This document shows, piece by piece, positions 1-6,578 of a stretch of 11,420 nucleotides of DNA. The stretch lies in contig JANWKW010000097.1 in the NCBI GenBank assembly GCA_025451135.1, forward strand, positions 1-11,420, given 5' to 3'. The translations under genes were made by a program, and so were the position numbers. Under the pieces are notes generated by a model, which was not told the origin of the DNA, did no database searches, and worked only from the letters and a program-made list of their open reading frames with translations. Positions within the stretch are counted from its first letter, which is position 1. Each line of letters begins with the position of its first letter. This DNA comes from Vulcanimicrobiia bacterium. Lineage in GTDB: Bacteria; Vulcanimicrobiota; Vulcanimicrobiia; Vulcanimicrobiales; Vulcanimicrobiaceae.

Positions 1-639
1 CTTGAAATCGTCGCCCGCTTCGGGCTCGACGCCCCAGACGGCGATGCGTTCGTCGATACCGTGCGCTGCCAGGCACGTCCCGGCCAACAATCCGCCACCG
101 CCGACGGTGACCACGATCGCGTCGAGCGAGCCGGTCTCATCGAGCAACTCCAGCGCGGCCGTGCCGGCGCCGGCCGCGACGTGCGGATGGTCGTACGGCG
201 GGATGACGCTCGCGCCCGTTTCGGCGGCGATGCGGCGTGCGATCGCGTCGCGGTCCTCGGTCACCCGATCGTACGAGACGACGTCGGCGCCGTACCCGCG
301 GGTCGCGGCGACCTTGCTGGCCGGTGCGTCGCTCGGCATCACGATGGTCGCGCGGATACCGAGCAGCTCCGCCGCCAGCGCCACGCCCTGGGCGTGGTTG
401 CCGCTCGAGAACGCGACCACGCCGCGCGCGCGTTCCTCGGGACCGAGCTGCGCGAGCGCGTTATACGCGCCGCGGATCTTGAAGGCACCCATCCGCTGGA
501 GGTTCTCGCATTTGAGGAAGACGCGCGCGCCGGCCCGTTCGTCCAGCGTACGCGAGGTCGCGACGGGCGTCCGGTGGACGACGCCGGCGATGCGCGCGGC
601 GGCCGCCCGAACGGCCGCGAAATCGAGGGCGTCGCTCAC
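1..639 (-). CDS. Threonine dehydratase / serine racemase-type PLP enzyme (3' end cut off)
   Basis: Fold-type II PLP enzyme, probably deaminating threonine or serine to a 2-oxo acid (first step of isoleucine synthesis, or catabolism), or racemising serine. Seen: AFKIRGA at residues 52-58 with the PLP lysine at K54, the SSGNHAQG substrate/cofactor loop, and VGGGGLLAG, the glycine-rich phosphate-binding loop. The first 213 residues are present and the frame runs off the left edge, so it cannot be seen whether there is an ACT regulatory domain (biosynthetic IlvA) or none (TdcB/serine racemase type). The start is a GTG at 637-639, overlapping the upstream lipoprotein stop as GTGA. It leaves the usual short N-terminal helix before the H-R-T-P segment at residues 22-25. 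It is the last visible gene of the minus-strand run. Family is sure; exact substrate is not. Confidence 0.93.
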   Translation of the reverse strand, partial: MSDALDFAAVRAAAARIAGVVHRTPVATSRTLDERAGARVFLKCENLQRMGAFKIRGAYNALAQLGPEERARGVVAFSSGNHAQGVALAAELLGIRATIVMPSDAPASKVAATRGYGADVVSYDRVTEDRDAIARRIAAETGASVIPPYDHPHVAAGAGTAALELLDETGSLDAIVVTVGGGGLLAGTCLAAHGIDERIAVWGVEPEAGDDFK

Positions 640-1019
640 GACGGCGTTGCGGTCGCCTGCCCCGGATCCACGGCGTGGAAGTTGAAGCGCGCGATCTTGC
701 CCTTGTCGTCGACCAGCATCTGCTCGCGCACCAGGCGGTTCTCGAACTGCACGTCGAAGCAGTGCATGCTCGCGGGACAGCCGGCGGGATCTTCCTTGAC
801 CGACTTCAATTTCCCGTAGCCCGAGAGCTCGGTCGAGTATTCCGCGACCTGCACGCGCGTCAGCGCGCCCGGCGGGATCTCGTCCTTGACCGGCGTCATG
901 TCGTTCGCGATCAGGGCCTCGGTGACTTTCTGGGCCTTCTTCTCGTACGAGTTCTGGAACGAACACGCGGTCGTCACCGCGACCAGCAGGGCCGTGGCGA
1001 CGAAGGTGGACTTTTTCAC
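636..1019 (-). CDS. Small lipoprotein, unknown function (DUF3887/NTF2-like appearance)
   Basis: Predicted 127-residue exported lipoprotein. The N-terminus VKKSTFVATALLVAVTTAC has a charged n-region, a hydrophobic core and a cysteine at residue 19. The lipobox T-T-A-C is off-consensus at -3, where Leu is usual. The mature part begins with a helix (about residues 24-40), then a Y-G-K-L-K-S-V segment (68-74), a Cys pair (C81, C87) that could form a disulfide, and a strand-rich end. The helix, 'GKLKS' turn and strands recall DUF3887/NTF2-like lipoproteins, but that is impression rather than a search result. The GTG start at 1017-1019 overlaps the prfC stop as GTGA and has a GGAGGT Shine-Dalgarno 9 nt upstream, inside the end of prfC. 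The stop overlaps the next gene's start in the same way. Confidence 0.82.
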   Translation of the reverse strand: MKKSTFVATALLVAVTTACSFQNSYEKKAQKVTEALIANDMTPVKDEIPPGALTRVQVAEYSTELSGYGKLKSVKEDPAGCPASMHCFDVQFENRLVREQMLVDDKGKIARFNFHAVDPGQATATPS

Positions 1020-2626
1020 GAAGCGGAGACCTCCAGCGGCGAACCCACCGCAGCGAACTCGAGGAACTGCAATCCGGGATTCCATTCCTGGGCGAGCTTG
1101 ACGCTCCACTCGCTCTCGAAGAGCGCGACGGGGCGTCCGTCCCAGTCCTCGGCGAGGCGCGCGTTCGAGGGCCATTGCGCGCCGGAGATGCGCTCCGGCG
1201 CCCCGGCCACCCAACGCGCGAGCGTGTAAGGCAGCGGCGTGACGTGCGTCTTGACGTTGTACTCGGCTTCGAGCCGGTACGTCGCGACCTCGACCTGGAG
1301 CGCGCCGACGGCGGCCAGGATCGGTTCCGTCCGCGGCGAGCCCCACGGGTAGAGCACTTGGATCGCCCCCTCTTCGCGCAGCTGCGCGATGCCTTTGCCG
1401 AACGACTTGTATCCCGACGTGTCGATACTCCGGAGCAGCGCGAAATGTTCCGGGGCGAAGGTCGGGATCGGTTCGAACGCCGGCGCCTCGGGGCCCTGAT
1501 AGATCGCGTCGCCGATCGCGAAGACGCCCGGATTGGCCAGGCCGACCACGTCGCCGGCGAACGCCTCGTCGAGCGACTCGCGATCGTCGGCGAACAGCTT
1601 CATCGCGCGGGCGAGGCGCACGGTCGCTCCGGTGCGCGCGTTCTTCACGCTCATGTCGCGCGAGAACGAGCCCGAGCAGACGCGCGCGAAGGCGACCCGG
1701 TCGCGATGGCGCGGGTCCATGTTGGCCTGGATCTTGAAGACGAACGCGGAGAAGCGCTCGTCTTCCGGCGGGATGCCGCCGCGCTCGGTCGGAGGGACGC
1801 TCATCTTCACGAAGGCGTCGAGGAAGAGCTGCACGCCGAAGTTCGTGACGGCGCTCCCGAAGAACACCGGCGTCACCTCGCCGCGCAGCATCGCCGACCG
1901 GTCGAAGGCGGCGCCCGCGCCGTCCAGCAGTTCGAGCCCGTCGCGGAACTGCGCGTAGGTCTGCTCGTCGGTCAGCTCTCGCAAGCGGGCGTCGTCGACG
2001 TCCGTCACCGCCACCGCCGCCCGTTTCGCGCCGTGCGCGCTGCGTTCGAAGAGGTGCATCTCGCGCGCGCCGCGATCGTAGATGCCCTTGAACGTATCGC
2101 CGCTGCCGAGCGGCCAGTTCATCGGGAACGCGCCGATGCCGAGCACGCTCTCCAGCTCGTCGAGCAGTTCGAGCGGATCGCGGCTGGGGCGGTCCATCTT
2201 GTTCATGAACGTGAAGAGCGGGATCTTGCGCGCCTTGCAGATCGCGAACAGTTTTTTGGTCTGCGGTTCGACGCCTTTGGCGGCGTCGATCAGCATCACG
2301 GCCGCGTCGGCCGCCAGCACCGTGCGGAACGTGTCCTCGCCGAAGTCCTGGTGGCCCGGCGTGTCCAGCAGGTTGATGATGTAGCCTTCGTAGGGGAACT
2401 GCAGGACCGTCGAGGTGATCGAGATGCCGCGCTGTTTCTCGAGTTCCATCCAGTCGCTGGTCGCGGCCCGCTGGCGCTTGCGCGCCGAGACCTGGCCGGC
2501 GGTCTGGATGGCGCCTCCGTACAGCAGCAGTTTTTCGGTCAGGGTGGTCTTGCCGGCGTCGGGATGCGAGATGATCGCAAAGGTCCGGCGGCGCGCGACT
2601 TCTTCGGAGATATCCATGGTTCGCAT
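1016..2626 (-). CDS. prfC: Peptide chain release factor 3
   Basis: Translational GTPase that recycles RF1/RF2 from the ribosome after termination and takes part in post-peptidyl-transfer quality control. The product is 536 residues; E. coli RF3 has 529. GTPase motifs are clear: SHPDAGKTT P-loop at residues 20-28, the RF3-type R-G-I-S-I-T-S segment at 66-72, DTPGHQDF at 88-95 (G3) and NKMDR at 142-146 (G4). The C-terminal part keeps the family pattern of later domains. The first of two nearby ATGs (2624-2626) is chosen because it forms TGATG with the upstream stop; the other (2617) would shorten the N-terminus by three residues. Neither has a good Shine-Dalgarno, consistent with re-initiation from the upstream gene. 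Lying between a membrane protein gene and a lipoprotein gene is unusual for prfC. Confidence 0.97.
   Translation of the reverse strand: MRTMDISEEVARRRTFAIISHPDAGKTTLTEKLLLYGGAIQTAGQVSARKRQRAATSDWMELEKQRGISITSTVLQFPYEGYIINLLDTPGHQDFGEDTFRTVLAADAAVMLIDAAKGVEPQTKKLFAICKARKIPLFTFMNKMDRPSRDPLELLDELESVLGIGAFPMNWPLGSGDTFKGIYDRGAREMHLFERSAHGAKRAAVAVTDVDDARLRELTDEQTYAQFRDGLELLDGAGAAFDRSAMLRGEVTPVFFGSAVTNFGVQLFLDAFVKMSVPPTERGGIPPEDERFSAFVFKIQANMDPRHRDRVAFARVCSGSFSRDMSVKNARTGATVRLARAMKLFADDRESLDEAFAGDVVGLANPGVFAIGDAIYQGPEAPAFEPIPTFAPEHFALLRSIDTSGYKSFGKGIAQLREEGAIQVLYPWGSPRTEPILAAVGALQVEVATYRLEAEYNVKTHVTPLPYTLARWVAGAPERISGAQWPSNARLAEDWDGRPVALFESEWSVKLAQEWNPGLQFLEFAAVGSPLEVSAS
1029..1034 (-). promoter_or_regulatory. 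Shine-Dalgarno site for the second lipoprotein gene
   Basis: The minus strand reads GGAGGT, a full anti-16S match, 9 nt before the GTG at 1019. It lies inside the last codons of prfC. It fixes the GTG start and suggests that this gene also recruits ribosomes itself rather than relying only on coupling. Confidence 0.75.
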
Positions 2627-3120
2627 CACAGGTTCGACGGGTCGTAGACGCGCAACTGCGCGTGCGCGCCCTCGAGGTGGAGCGCGTAGAGCCGCGAGCC
2701 GCGCCGGAACAGGCGCAGCGGCTTGGGCGAGCGCAGCGTATCCGGGCCGCGATGCACGATCGCGCCGTCGCTCGTGAGCGAGATGCGGCAGTCCCCGTAG
2801 ACCAGCGTGGCCGGCGGCGCGACCTCCGCCGCATCGGCGGGTACGTGCGCGCGCACGTAGGCGACCGGGCCGGTGGATTCCGAGACCTGCGCCAGGCACT
2901 CGGGCAGGGTCGAGAGCACCCAGGGCGCGTCGGCCAGGAATCCGCTTCTGCCGAGGCCCGTCTTGCCGCCGGGGGCGCCGGGCCGCGGCGCCATGGTCAC
3001 CGGAACCGACTTGATGGTGAGCGGGCGGCGCGGGCGGCCGACCCACCAGGTCGCGAACGCCGCGACCGTCACGCACACCAGGATCGATGCGACCACCAAA
3101 TAGCGCAGCAGCCCGCGCAT
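2626..3120 (-). CDS. Single-pass membrane protein of unknown function
   Basis: 164 residues, not recognised. A short basic N-terminus (M-R-G-L-L-R-Y) is followed by one hydrophobic segment at about 7-27, then a basic R-P-R-R stretch and a roughly 130-residue soluble domain. By the positive-inside rule the N-terminus has one Arg pair and the C-terminal flank three Arg, so topology is ambiguous; an uncleaved signal anchor is possible. The soluble part has a Pro/Gly-rich linker (about 40-57), two cysteines (C75, C111) and a strand-rich end that looks like a small beta domain. The ATG at 3118-3120 has AAGAGG overlapping the GH130 stop, with 6 nt spacing. It ends as TGATG with prfC. High third-position GC throughout supports a real gene. 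Confidence 0.8.
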   Translation of the reverse strand: MRGLLRYLVVASILVCVTVAAFATWWVGRPRRPLTIKSVPVTMAPRPGAPGGKTGLGRSGFLADAPWVLSTLPECLAQVSESTGPVAYVRAHVPADAAEVAPPATLVYGDCRISLTSDGAIVHRGPDTLRSPKPLRLFRRGSRLYALHLEGAHAQLRVYDPSNL

Positions 3121-3130
3121 CGGCGGCCTC

Positions 3131-4192
3131 TTACGCCAGCCGCAGGCGCGCGGCGCCGATCGAGTAGTCGGCCATGCCGTAGTAGATGTCGAACGTGCGC
3201 GCGCCGAGATCCGGACGCGGATCGATGCCCGTCGGGAACACGACGTTGTCGACGACGCCGTTGCGTTCGCGCTCCGACTCCGGCGCGAGCAGCGGTTTCG
3301 GCGAGCGATACAGGATGTGGTGCGGCTCGCGCAGGTCGTGCACGACGATGCCGGCCGCGTAGCGGAACTTCGGACGCGTGCCGCTGTTGTCGATCACGTC
3401 CACGCCGTGGAAGATCGAGAGCCAGCCCTCGGCGATGCGGACCGGCGGCGTCCCGCCGCCGACCTTGATGGATCCCCAGTTCTCGTCGGGCGAGAGCACC
3501 AGTTCGCTCTCCATCACGTCGAGGATCGCGCCGATATCCGCCTTGACGGCCGCGACCGGAACGTAGCCCACGCGGATCGACTCGCGATCGGCGAACGGCA
3601 GACGTTCGATCATCGGGATGGCGGCCCGGCCGTCGACGGCCGAGAGATGGAGCATCGGGCGGTGATAGAAGGCCAGCGACGGCACGCCCGCGGGCGAGAC
3701 GACCGGCTCGGGGAAGAACGCCGCATCCTTGTCGTCGCCGACGTGCATGCCGGGCTGATCGAAGCGCATCAGACCGATGCGCGTCCACGAACGCCCGTCA
3801 TCCGAGACGGCGACCGCGATGCGCGGTCCCTCCGGTCCGAAGGCCGTGTAGGCCATCACGTAGCGATCGAGCTCGGGGATGTAGGTGACGCGCGGATCCT
3901 CGCAGCCGTAGCCGGGATTCGGACGCAGTTCGTACGGCGCTTCCGGTTCGAGCGCGAAACCGTCGCGCCCGGCCGTGAAGCCGCCGCCCGAGTTCTGGAC
4001 GACGCCGACCCGGCCGACGCGCGAGATGTTCCCCGCGGCGACGTCGCGCGGATAGAGCAGCAGCGCGCCTTCGCGCGTCCGCGCGCAGGCCGGGTTGAGC
4101 GTTCCTTCGACCTCGGACGGGTCCCCGTTGGGCTCCATCACGAGTCCGAGGCGCTCGATCGTCGCGTCGAGTTGAACGACCGCGTTGGTCAA
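3131..4192 (-). CDS. GH130-family beta-mannoside phosphorylase/hydrolase
   Basis: 353-residue five-bladed beta-propeller enzyme of glycoside hydrolase family 130. Known members mostly phosphorolyse beta-1,4 or beta-1,2 mannosides, releasing alpha-mannose 1-phosphate; a few hydrolyse. Family motifs in order: EGTLNPA (29-35), YPRDV (47-51), GCEDPRVT (96-103) containing the presumed catalytic Asp D99, the DKDAAFFPEP block (154-163), FYHRP (175-179), KVGGGTPP (244-251), FHGVD (262-266) and a C-terminal YYGMAD segment. Arg, Lys and His residues that could bind phosphate are present, favouring phosphorolysis, but the linkage cannot be told from sequence alone. No signal peptide, so cytoplasmic. The start is TTG at 4190-4192, overlapping the upstream stop as TTGA and preceded by GGAGG. 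No sugar transporter or other glycan gene is visible nearby. Confidence 0.92.
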   Translation of the reverse strand: MTNAVVQLDATIERLGLVMEPNGDPSEVEGTLNPACARTREGALLLYPRDVAAGNISRVGRVGVVQNSGGGFTAGRDGFALEPEAPYELRPNPGYGCEDPRVTYIPELDRYVMAYTAFGPEGPRIAVAVSDDGRSWTRIGLMRFDQPGMHVGDDKDAAFFPEPVVSPAGVPSLAFYHRPMLHLSAVDGRAAIPMIERLPFADRESIRVGYVPVAAVKADIGAILDVMESELVLSPDENWGSIKVGGGTPPVRIAEGWLSIFHGVDVIDNSGTRPKFRYAAGIVVHDLREPHHILYRSPKPLLAPESERERNGVVDNVVFPTGIDPRPDLGARTFDIYYGMADYSIGAARLRLA

Positions 4193-5199
4193 CGTTCCTC
4201 CAAGTGGCGGGCGGCCGCGCCCAACGTGGTAACGATCTCGTGAACGCTTCTGCCGGCGTTCGCCGCGAACGCGTCCAGATTCGTCCTCTCGTCGAGCAAA
4301 CCGACGCTCGCGCCGGGCACCGCGGAGCCCGCCGCCGACAGCGTGTACTGCATGCCAACCGAGAGTATATCGTCCAGTCCGTCCGCATCCTTAGGATATC
4401 CGTCGCCGTACCCGCAACGAATGGTCGCGACACGGGTCGCCGCGCCGAGTACCCGCTCGCCGTAGCCGATCCTGGTCCCGGCCGGGTAGGCGTCGACCCG
4501 GACGACCCGGCCGCTCAGCCGGATCGCATTGGCGACGCCCGGAACGTGCGGTCCGCCGGTCGCGCCGAACAGCCCGACCCCGATCCGCACGGCGCTTCCG
4601 GGCGCCGACCGCTCGGCCGTAGAGAACGTCGAGCCGGCATCGAGACCGCTCACGTCCACGCCGGCTCGCCGGAGCAAGTCGACCGCCTGGTCGAGTCGCG
4701 CGGTCTGGTCGGACGACGCCGCGGCGCCGGTCAGGTGCGTCCACACTTCGACGCGCGCACCGCTCTCGGCGAGCGGCCGCGTCAGCTCCGCCAGCGCCGG
4801 CAGATCGAGCCCGCTCCACCCGGCCGCCGGCAGCACGCCGACCCGCAGCGCGAGCGGACGATCGCTCTGCGTCGCCCACGCCGACGCGATCGCCACCTCG
4901 TCGCGCGTCGCGACCGTCGGCCTGCCGCCGGCGTCCAAGACGTCGCGCAGCTGCGCGACATCGACGGCACCGAGCACGACGATCGGCAGCGACGTCAGCG
5001 GGCGCAGGGCGAAGAACTCGCCCGCGTCGGCGACGCAGAACGCCTCGCACGTCTCTTCGAGGGCCGCGGCCAGGCGCGGCGCTCCCCAGTTGTATCCGTC
5101 GCATTTGAGGACCGCCCGAACCGGCACGCCTGCGAAAGCCGCCCACGCGCGCGCGTTGCGCGCGACCACGTCGAGATCGATGTCGTAGGTCGGGCCCAA
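4189..5199 (-). CDS. Alanine racemase-fold PLP protein, divergent active site
   Basis: 336 residues, somewhat shorter than usual for Alr, matching the fold from end to end. It has the N-terminal D-I-D-L-D strand, a PLP lysine in LKCDGYNWG (K32, with Tyr at 36 as in the usual K-A-x-A-Y-G-H-G), WTHL with H155, V-R-I-G with the phosphate/pyridine-binding R205, the C-terminal-domain IGYGERV with the putative catalytic Tyr246, and CGYGDGYPK (262-270). Two features are missing. The usual K-V-D-T-G-M-x-R segment is replaced by LRVGVLPAAGW (118-128), losing the carbamylated Lys and the Arg that contacts PLP O3'. The C-terminal M-D pair is M-Q (283-284). It could be a racemase with another substrate or a non-racemase. 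The TTG start at 5197-5199 is inferred: no ATG/GTG fits the family N-terminus better, and only a distant GGAG precedes it. Confidence 0.85.
   Translation of the reverse strand: MGPTYDIDLDVVARNARAWAAFAGVPVRAVLKCDGYNWGAPRLAAALEETCEAFCVADAGEFFALRPLTSLPIVVLGAVDVAQLRDVLDAGGRPTVATRDEVAIASAWATQSDRPLALRVGVLPAAGWSGLDLPALAELTRPLAESGARVEVWTHLTGAAASSDQTARLDQAVDLLRRAGVDVSGLDAGSTFSTAERSAPGSAVRIGVGLFGATGGPHVPGVANAIRLSGRVVRVDAYPAGTRIGYGERVLGAATRVATIRCGYGDGYPKDADGLDDILSVGMQYTLSAAGSAVPGASVGLLDERTNLDAFAANAGRSVHEIVTTLGAAARHLEER
4197..4201 (-). promoter_or_regulatory. Shine-Dalgarno site for the GH130 gene
   Basis: GGAGG on the minus strand ends 4 nt before the TTG at 4192, inside the last codons of the racemase-like gene. 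Together with the TTGA overlap it supports TTG as the start over the internal ATG at codon 19. Confidence 0.6.
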
Positions 5200-5204
5200 G
5201 GCGA

Positions 5205-5636
5205 CTACGGGAGCTCCGTGGCCGCGACCGGGTCGTTGGACGGCGTGACGACGTCGACGTGCAGCCCCCGACGGTAGACGGCGTTCGGCACGATCCACAA
5301 CGTGTAGGTGCGGTACTCGCGCGACGGCTCGCCGCCGTCGGCCGGTTCTTCTTCGAACGCCACCACCCGCACGCGTTCGTCGCTCGCGCGGATCGATTCG
5401 ATCACCTGACGATAGCCGGTACGTCGGTGCGGTCCCATCAACAGCACGACGCCGAACTCGCCGCGGAAGCGCACCGCGGCATGGATGCCGAGCGCCTCGA
5501 GACCGGCGGTGTCGCGTACCACCACGATCTGATTGCCGCCGGGCACGGTGACGGTGCCTTGGGCATAGGTCTTGACGCGGACCTCGCGACAGCCGGCAAG
5601 GACGAGCACCGCCGCCAGCGCCCACCATCGCCACAT
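5205..5636 (-). CDS. Small lipoprotein, PrcB C-terminal-domain-like
   Basis: 143-residue lipoprotein and probably first gene of the minus-strand run. The N-terminus MWRWWALAAVLVLAGC carries a textbook lipobox (L-A-G-C, Cys16). The mature part has a strand-rich region, then a GPHRRTGYR motif (68-76) followed by alternating strands and an E-E-E-P-A segment. This resembles the PrcB_C family ('protease complex subunit PrcB-like', typically G-x-x-x-T-G-G/Y followed by two strands), recognised by eye only. Upstream in-frame GTG starts (up to 5714) exist, but they would bury the signal peptide behind 26 charged residues, so the ATG at 5634-5636 is preferred even though its Shine-Dalgarno is weak (G-rich only). 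A 5-nt gap separates its TAG from the racemase-like gene. Possibly a partner of an envelope enzyme; no protease is visible nearby. Confidence 0.75.
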   Translation of the reverse strand: MWRWWALAAVLVLAGCREVRVKTYAQGTVTVPGGNQIVVVRDTAGLEALGIHAAVRFRGEFGVVLLMGPHRRTGYRQVIESIRASDERVRVVAFEEEPADGGEPSREYRTYTLWIVPNAVYRRGLHVDVVTPSNDPVAATELP

Positions 5637-5666
5637 CCCCCGTCGCCCAACTCGATTCCGCACGGT

Positions 5667-5707
5667 GGCCCGGGTTTCGCCGCCGCCGGGAGCCGGGCCC
5701 CCGGGCC
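5667..5707. repeat. GC-rich inverted repeat in the 5' leader of the minus-strand run
   Basis: GGCCCGGG at 5667-5674 and its exact complement CCCGGGCC at 5700-5707 could pair across a 25-nt loop in the transcript leading into the first lipoprotein gene. It might be a leader structure, but in DNA this GC-rich an 8-bp match can arise by chance. No T-run follows it on the minus strand. Confidence 0.25.
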
Positions 5708-5737
5708 TTGTCACAGGGCGGTTCGGCGAGTCATTCT
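5708..5737 (+). promoter_or_regulatory. Possible sigma70-type promoter for the secreted-protein gene
   Basis: TTGTCA (5708-5713) matches the -35 box at 5 of 6. CATTCT (5732-5737) after an 18-nt spacer keeps A2, T3 and T6 of the -10 box. Transcription would start near 5744, giving a leader of about 25 nt to the ATG at 5770 that includes its GAGG site. The -10 is weak, so this is tentative. Confidence 0.3.
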
Positions 5738-5738
5738 A
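5733..5738 (-). promoter_or_regulatory. Possible -10 box for the minus-strand run
   Basis: The minus strand reads TAGAAT, 5 of 6 to TATAAT, in the only AT-rich patch of the intergenic region. No convincing -35 lies 16-18 nt upstream. If used, it gives a leader of about 90 nt holding the GC-rich inverted repeat. It overlaps the candidate plus-strand -10. Confidence 0.25.
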
Positions 5739-5758
5739 GATGCGTACACGCGTCCGCC

Positions 5759-5762
5759 GAGG
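5759..5762 (+). promoter_or_regulatory. Shine-Dalgarno site choosing the ATG at 5770
   Basis: GAGG with 7 nt before the ATG at 5770. This favours 5770 over the in-frame ATG at 5740, which has no such site and would put a basic stretch before the signal peptide. Confidence 0.6.
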
Positions 5763-5769
5763 ATCGCCC

Positions 5770-6522
5770 ATGCTCCACGCGCTCGTTCTTGCCGCCATCG
5801 CCGCATCGCCCTCGCCGTCGCCGGACGCGACGGCCACCCCGGCCGCCCTGCGCGTGATCGTGACCGTCCACTCCTCGACGGCCTGCGCCGAGATCGTCAG
5901 CCACGCCAATGCCGCCATCGCCTCTGCCCTAGCCAACGACACCAGCCTGGCGGCTACCATCAAGGCCCTTCAGGCGGTCGAGCTGGACGGCAACGTCATC
6001 CAGCACCGCAACGGCCTCGACGACCTGGGCAACTACGCCAAGAAGATCAACCTCGAGGCCTTGGCGGGTGACGCCGAGATCAAGCGCCTCCGCAAGCTCG
6101 CGTCCGACTCGACGGACCCCCAGCGCAAGAAAGAGCTGACCGCCTTCGCCAACTGGCTGGGCGGGGCGATGTGGCGCCAGCGCAAGGTCGCTCGCGACCT
6201 CAACGGCTTCGTCGCGACGATGGACTTCTACGATATGTCGACCCTGGACGACTCCGAGAAGAACATGGATATCGCCCTGTTCGGGTCGCCCGACCAGCGG
6301 CCGGTCTCGATCGCGGAAACCTCTCCGACCGGGATCCGGGCCCGAAACGTCTTCGGCGGGACCGACGGGGGCCCGGTCGCCCCGCCCCGGGAGCAGCGCC
6401 CGACCTACGATTCGATGGCCAAGGCCGCCGGGGCGGATTTCACCCTGCGCCTGCCCGCCATCGCCAACGACGAATCGATGGCCGCGAGCCACGTCGGCCA
6501 GGCGCTGGCCGGCTGCCAATAG
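5770..6522 (+). CDS. Secreted/periplasmic orphan protein
   Basis: 250 residues, no family recognised. A short signal peptide (MLHALVLAAIAA) leads into a P/S/T-rich linker (SPSPSPDATATP, residues 13-24) and then a mostly helical domain rich in Ala, Asp and Lys. One helical stretch (about 95-125, with K/R-rich turns) looks amphipathic. The last quarter is low in predicted structure (G-G-T-D-G-G-P-V and Pro-rich). There are two cysteines, at 39 near the start of the domain and at 249, the penultimate residue; a disulfide closing the whole domain is possible. No catalytic motif is evident. The start at 5770 is set by its GAGG site and signal peptide. It precedes ctaA on the same strand by 55 nt, but a separate promoter may lie in that gap, so shared function with heme synthesis is not implied. 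Confidence 0.8.
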   Translation: MLHALVLAAIAASPSPSPDATATPAALRVIVTVHSSTACAEIVSHANAAIASALANDTSLAATIKALQAVELDGNVIQHRNGLDDLGNYAKKINLEALAGDAEIKRLRKLASDSTDPQRKKELTAFANWLGGAMWRQRKVARDLNGFVATMDFYDMSTLDDSEKNMDIALFGSPDQRPVSIAETSPTGIRARNVFGGTDGGPVAPPREQRPTYDSMAKAAGADFTLRLPAIANDESMAASHVGQALAGCQ

Positions 6523-6537
6523 CGGGGACAACTGTCG

Positions 6538-6567
6538 TTGCCTCCAGGGGGCGGTTCCGGCTAGACT
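6538..6567 (+). promoter_or_regulatory. Possible promoter just before ctaA
   Basis: TTGCCT (6538-6543) and TAGACT (6562-6567) are separated by 18 nt. The second fits the TANNNT pattern. Transcription would begin around 6574, only a few bases before the GTG of ctaA, which has no Shine-Dalgarno. The mRNA may therefore be leaderless or nearly so. Confidence 0.35.
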
Positions 6568-6578
6568 CTAAAGCCTAG
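6561..6578. repeat. Imperfect inverted repeat over the ctaA start region
   Basis: CTAGACT (6561-6567) and AGCCTAG (6572-6578) are complementary at 6 of 7 positions around a 4-nt centre. The dyad covers the candidate -10 and the predicted transcription start, a suitable place for an operator, but there is no independent support. Confidence 0.3.

Noticed and set aside
1175..2647. A 490-codon open frame on the plus strand opposite prfC
   Set aside because: It is antisense to an unmistakable RF3 gene, its product is dominated by Arg, Ala and Asp/Glu with no motif, and such frames are expected opposite GC-rich genes.
636..2834. A 732-codon minus-strand frame that includes the small lipoprotein
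   Set aside because: Only its last 127 codons look like protein; the rest is Arg/Ala-rich shadow of prfC in another frame. Not a fusion.
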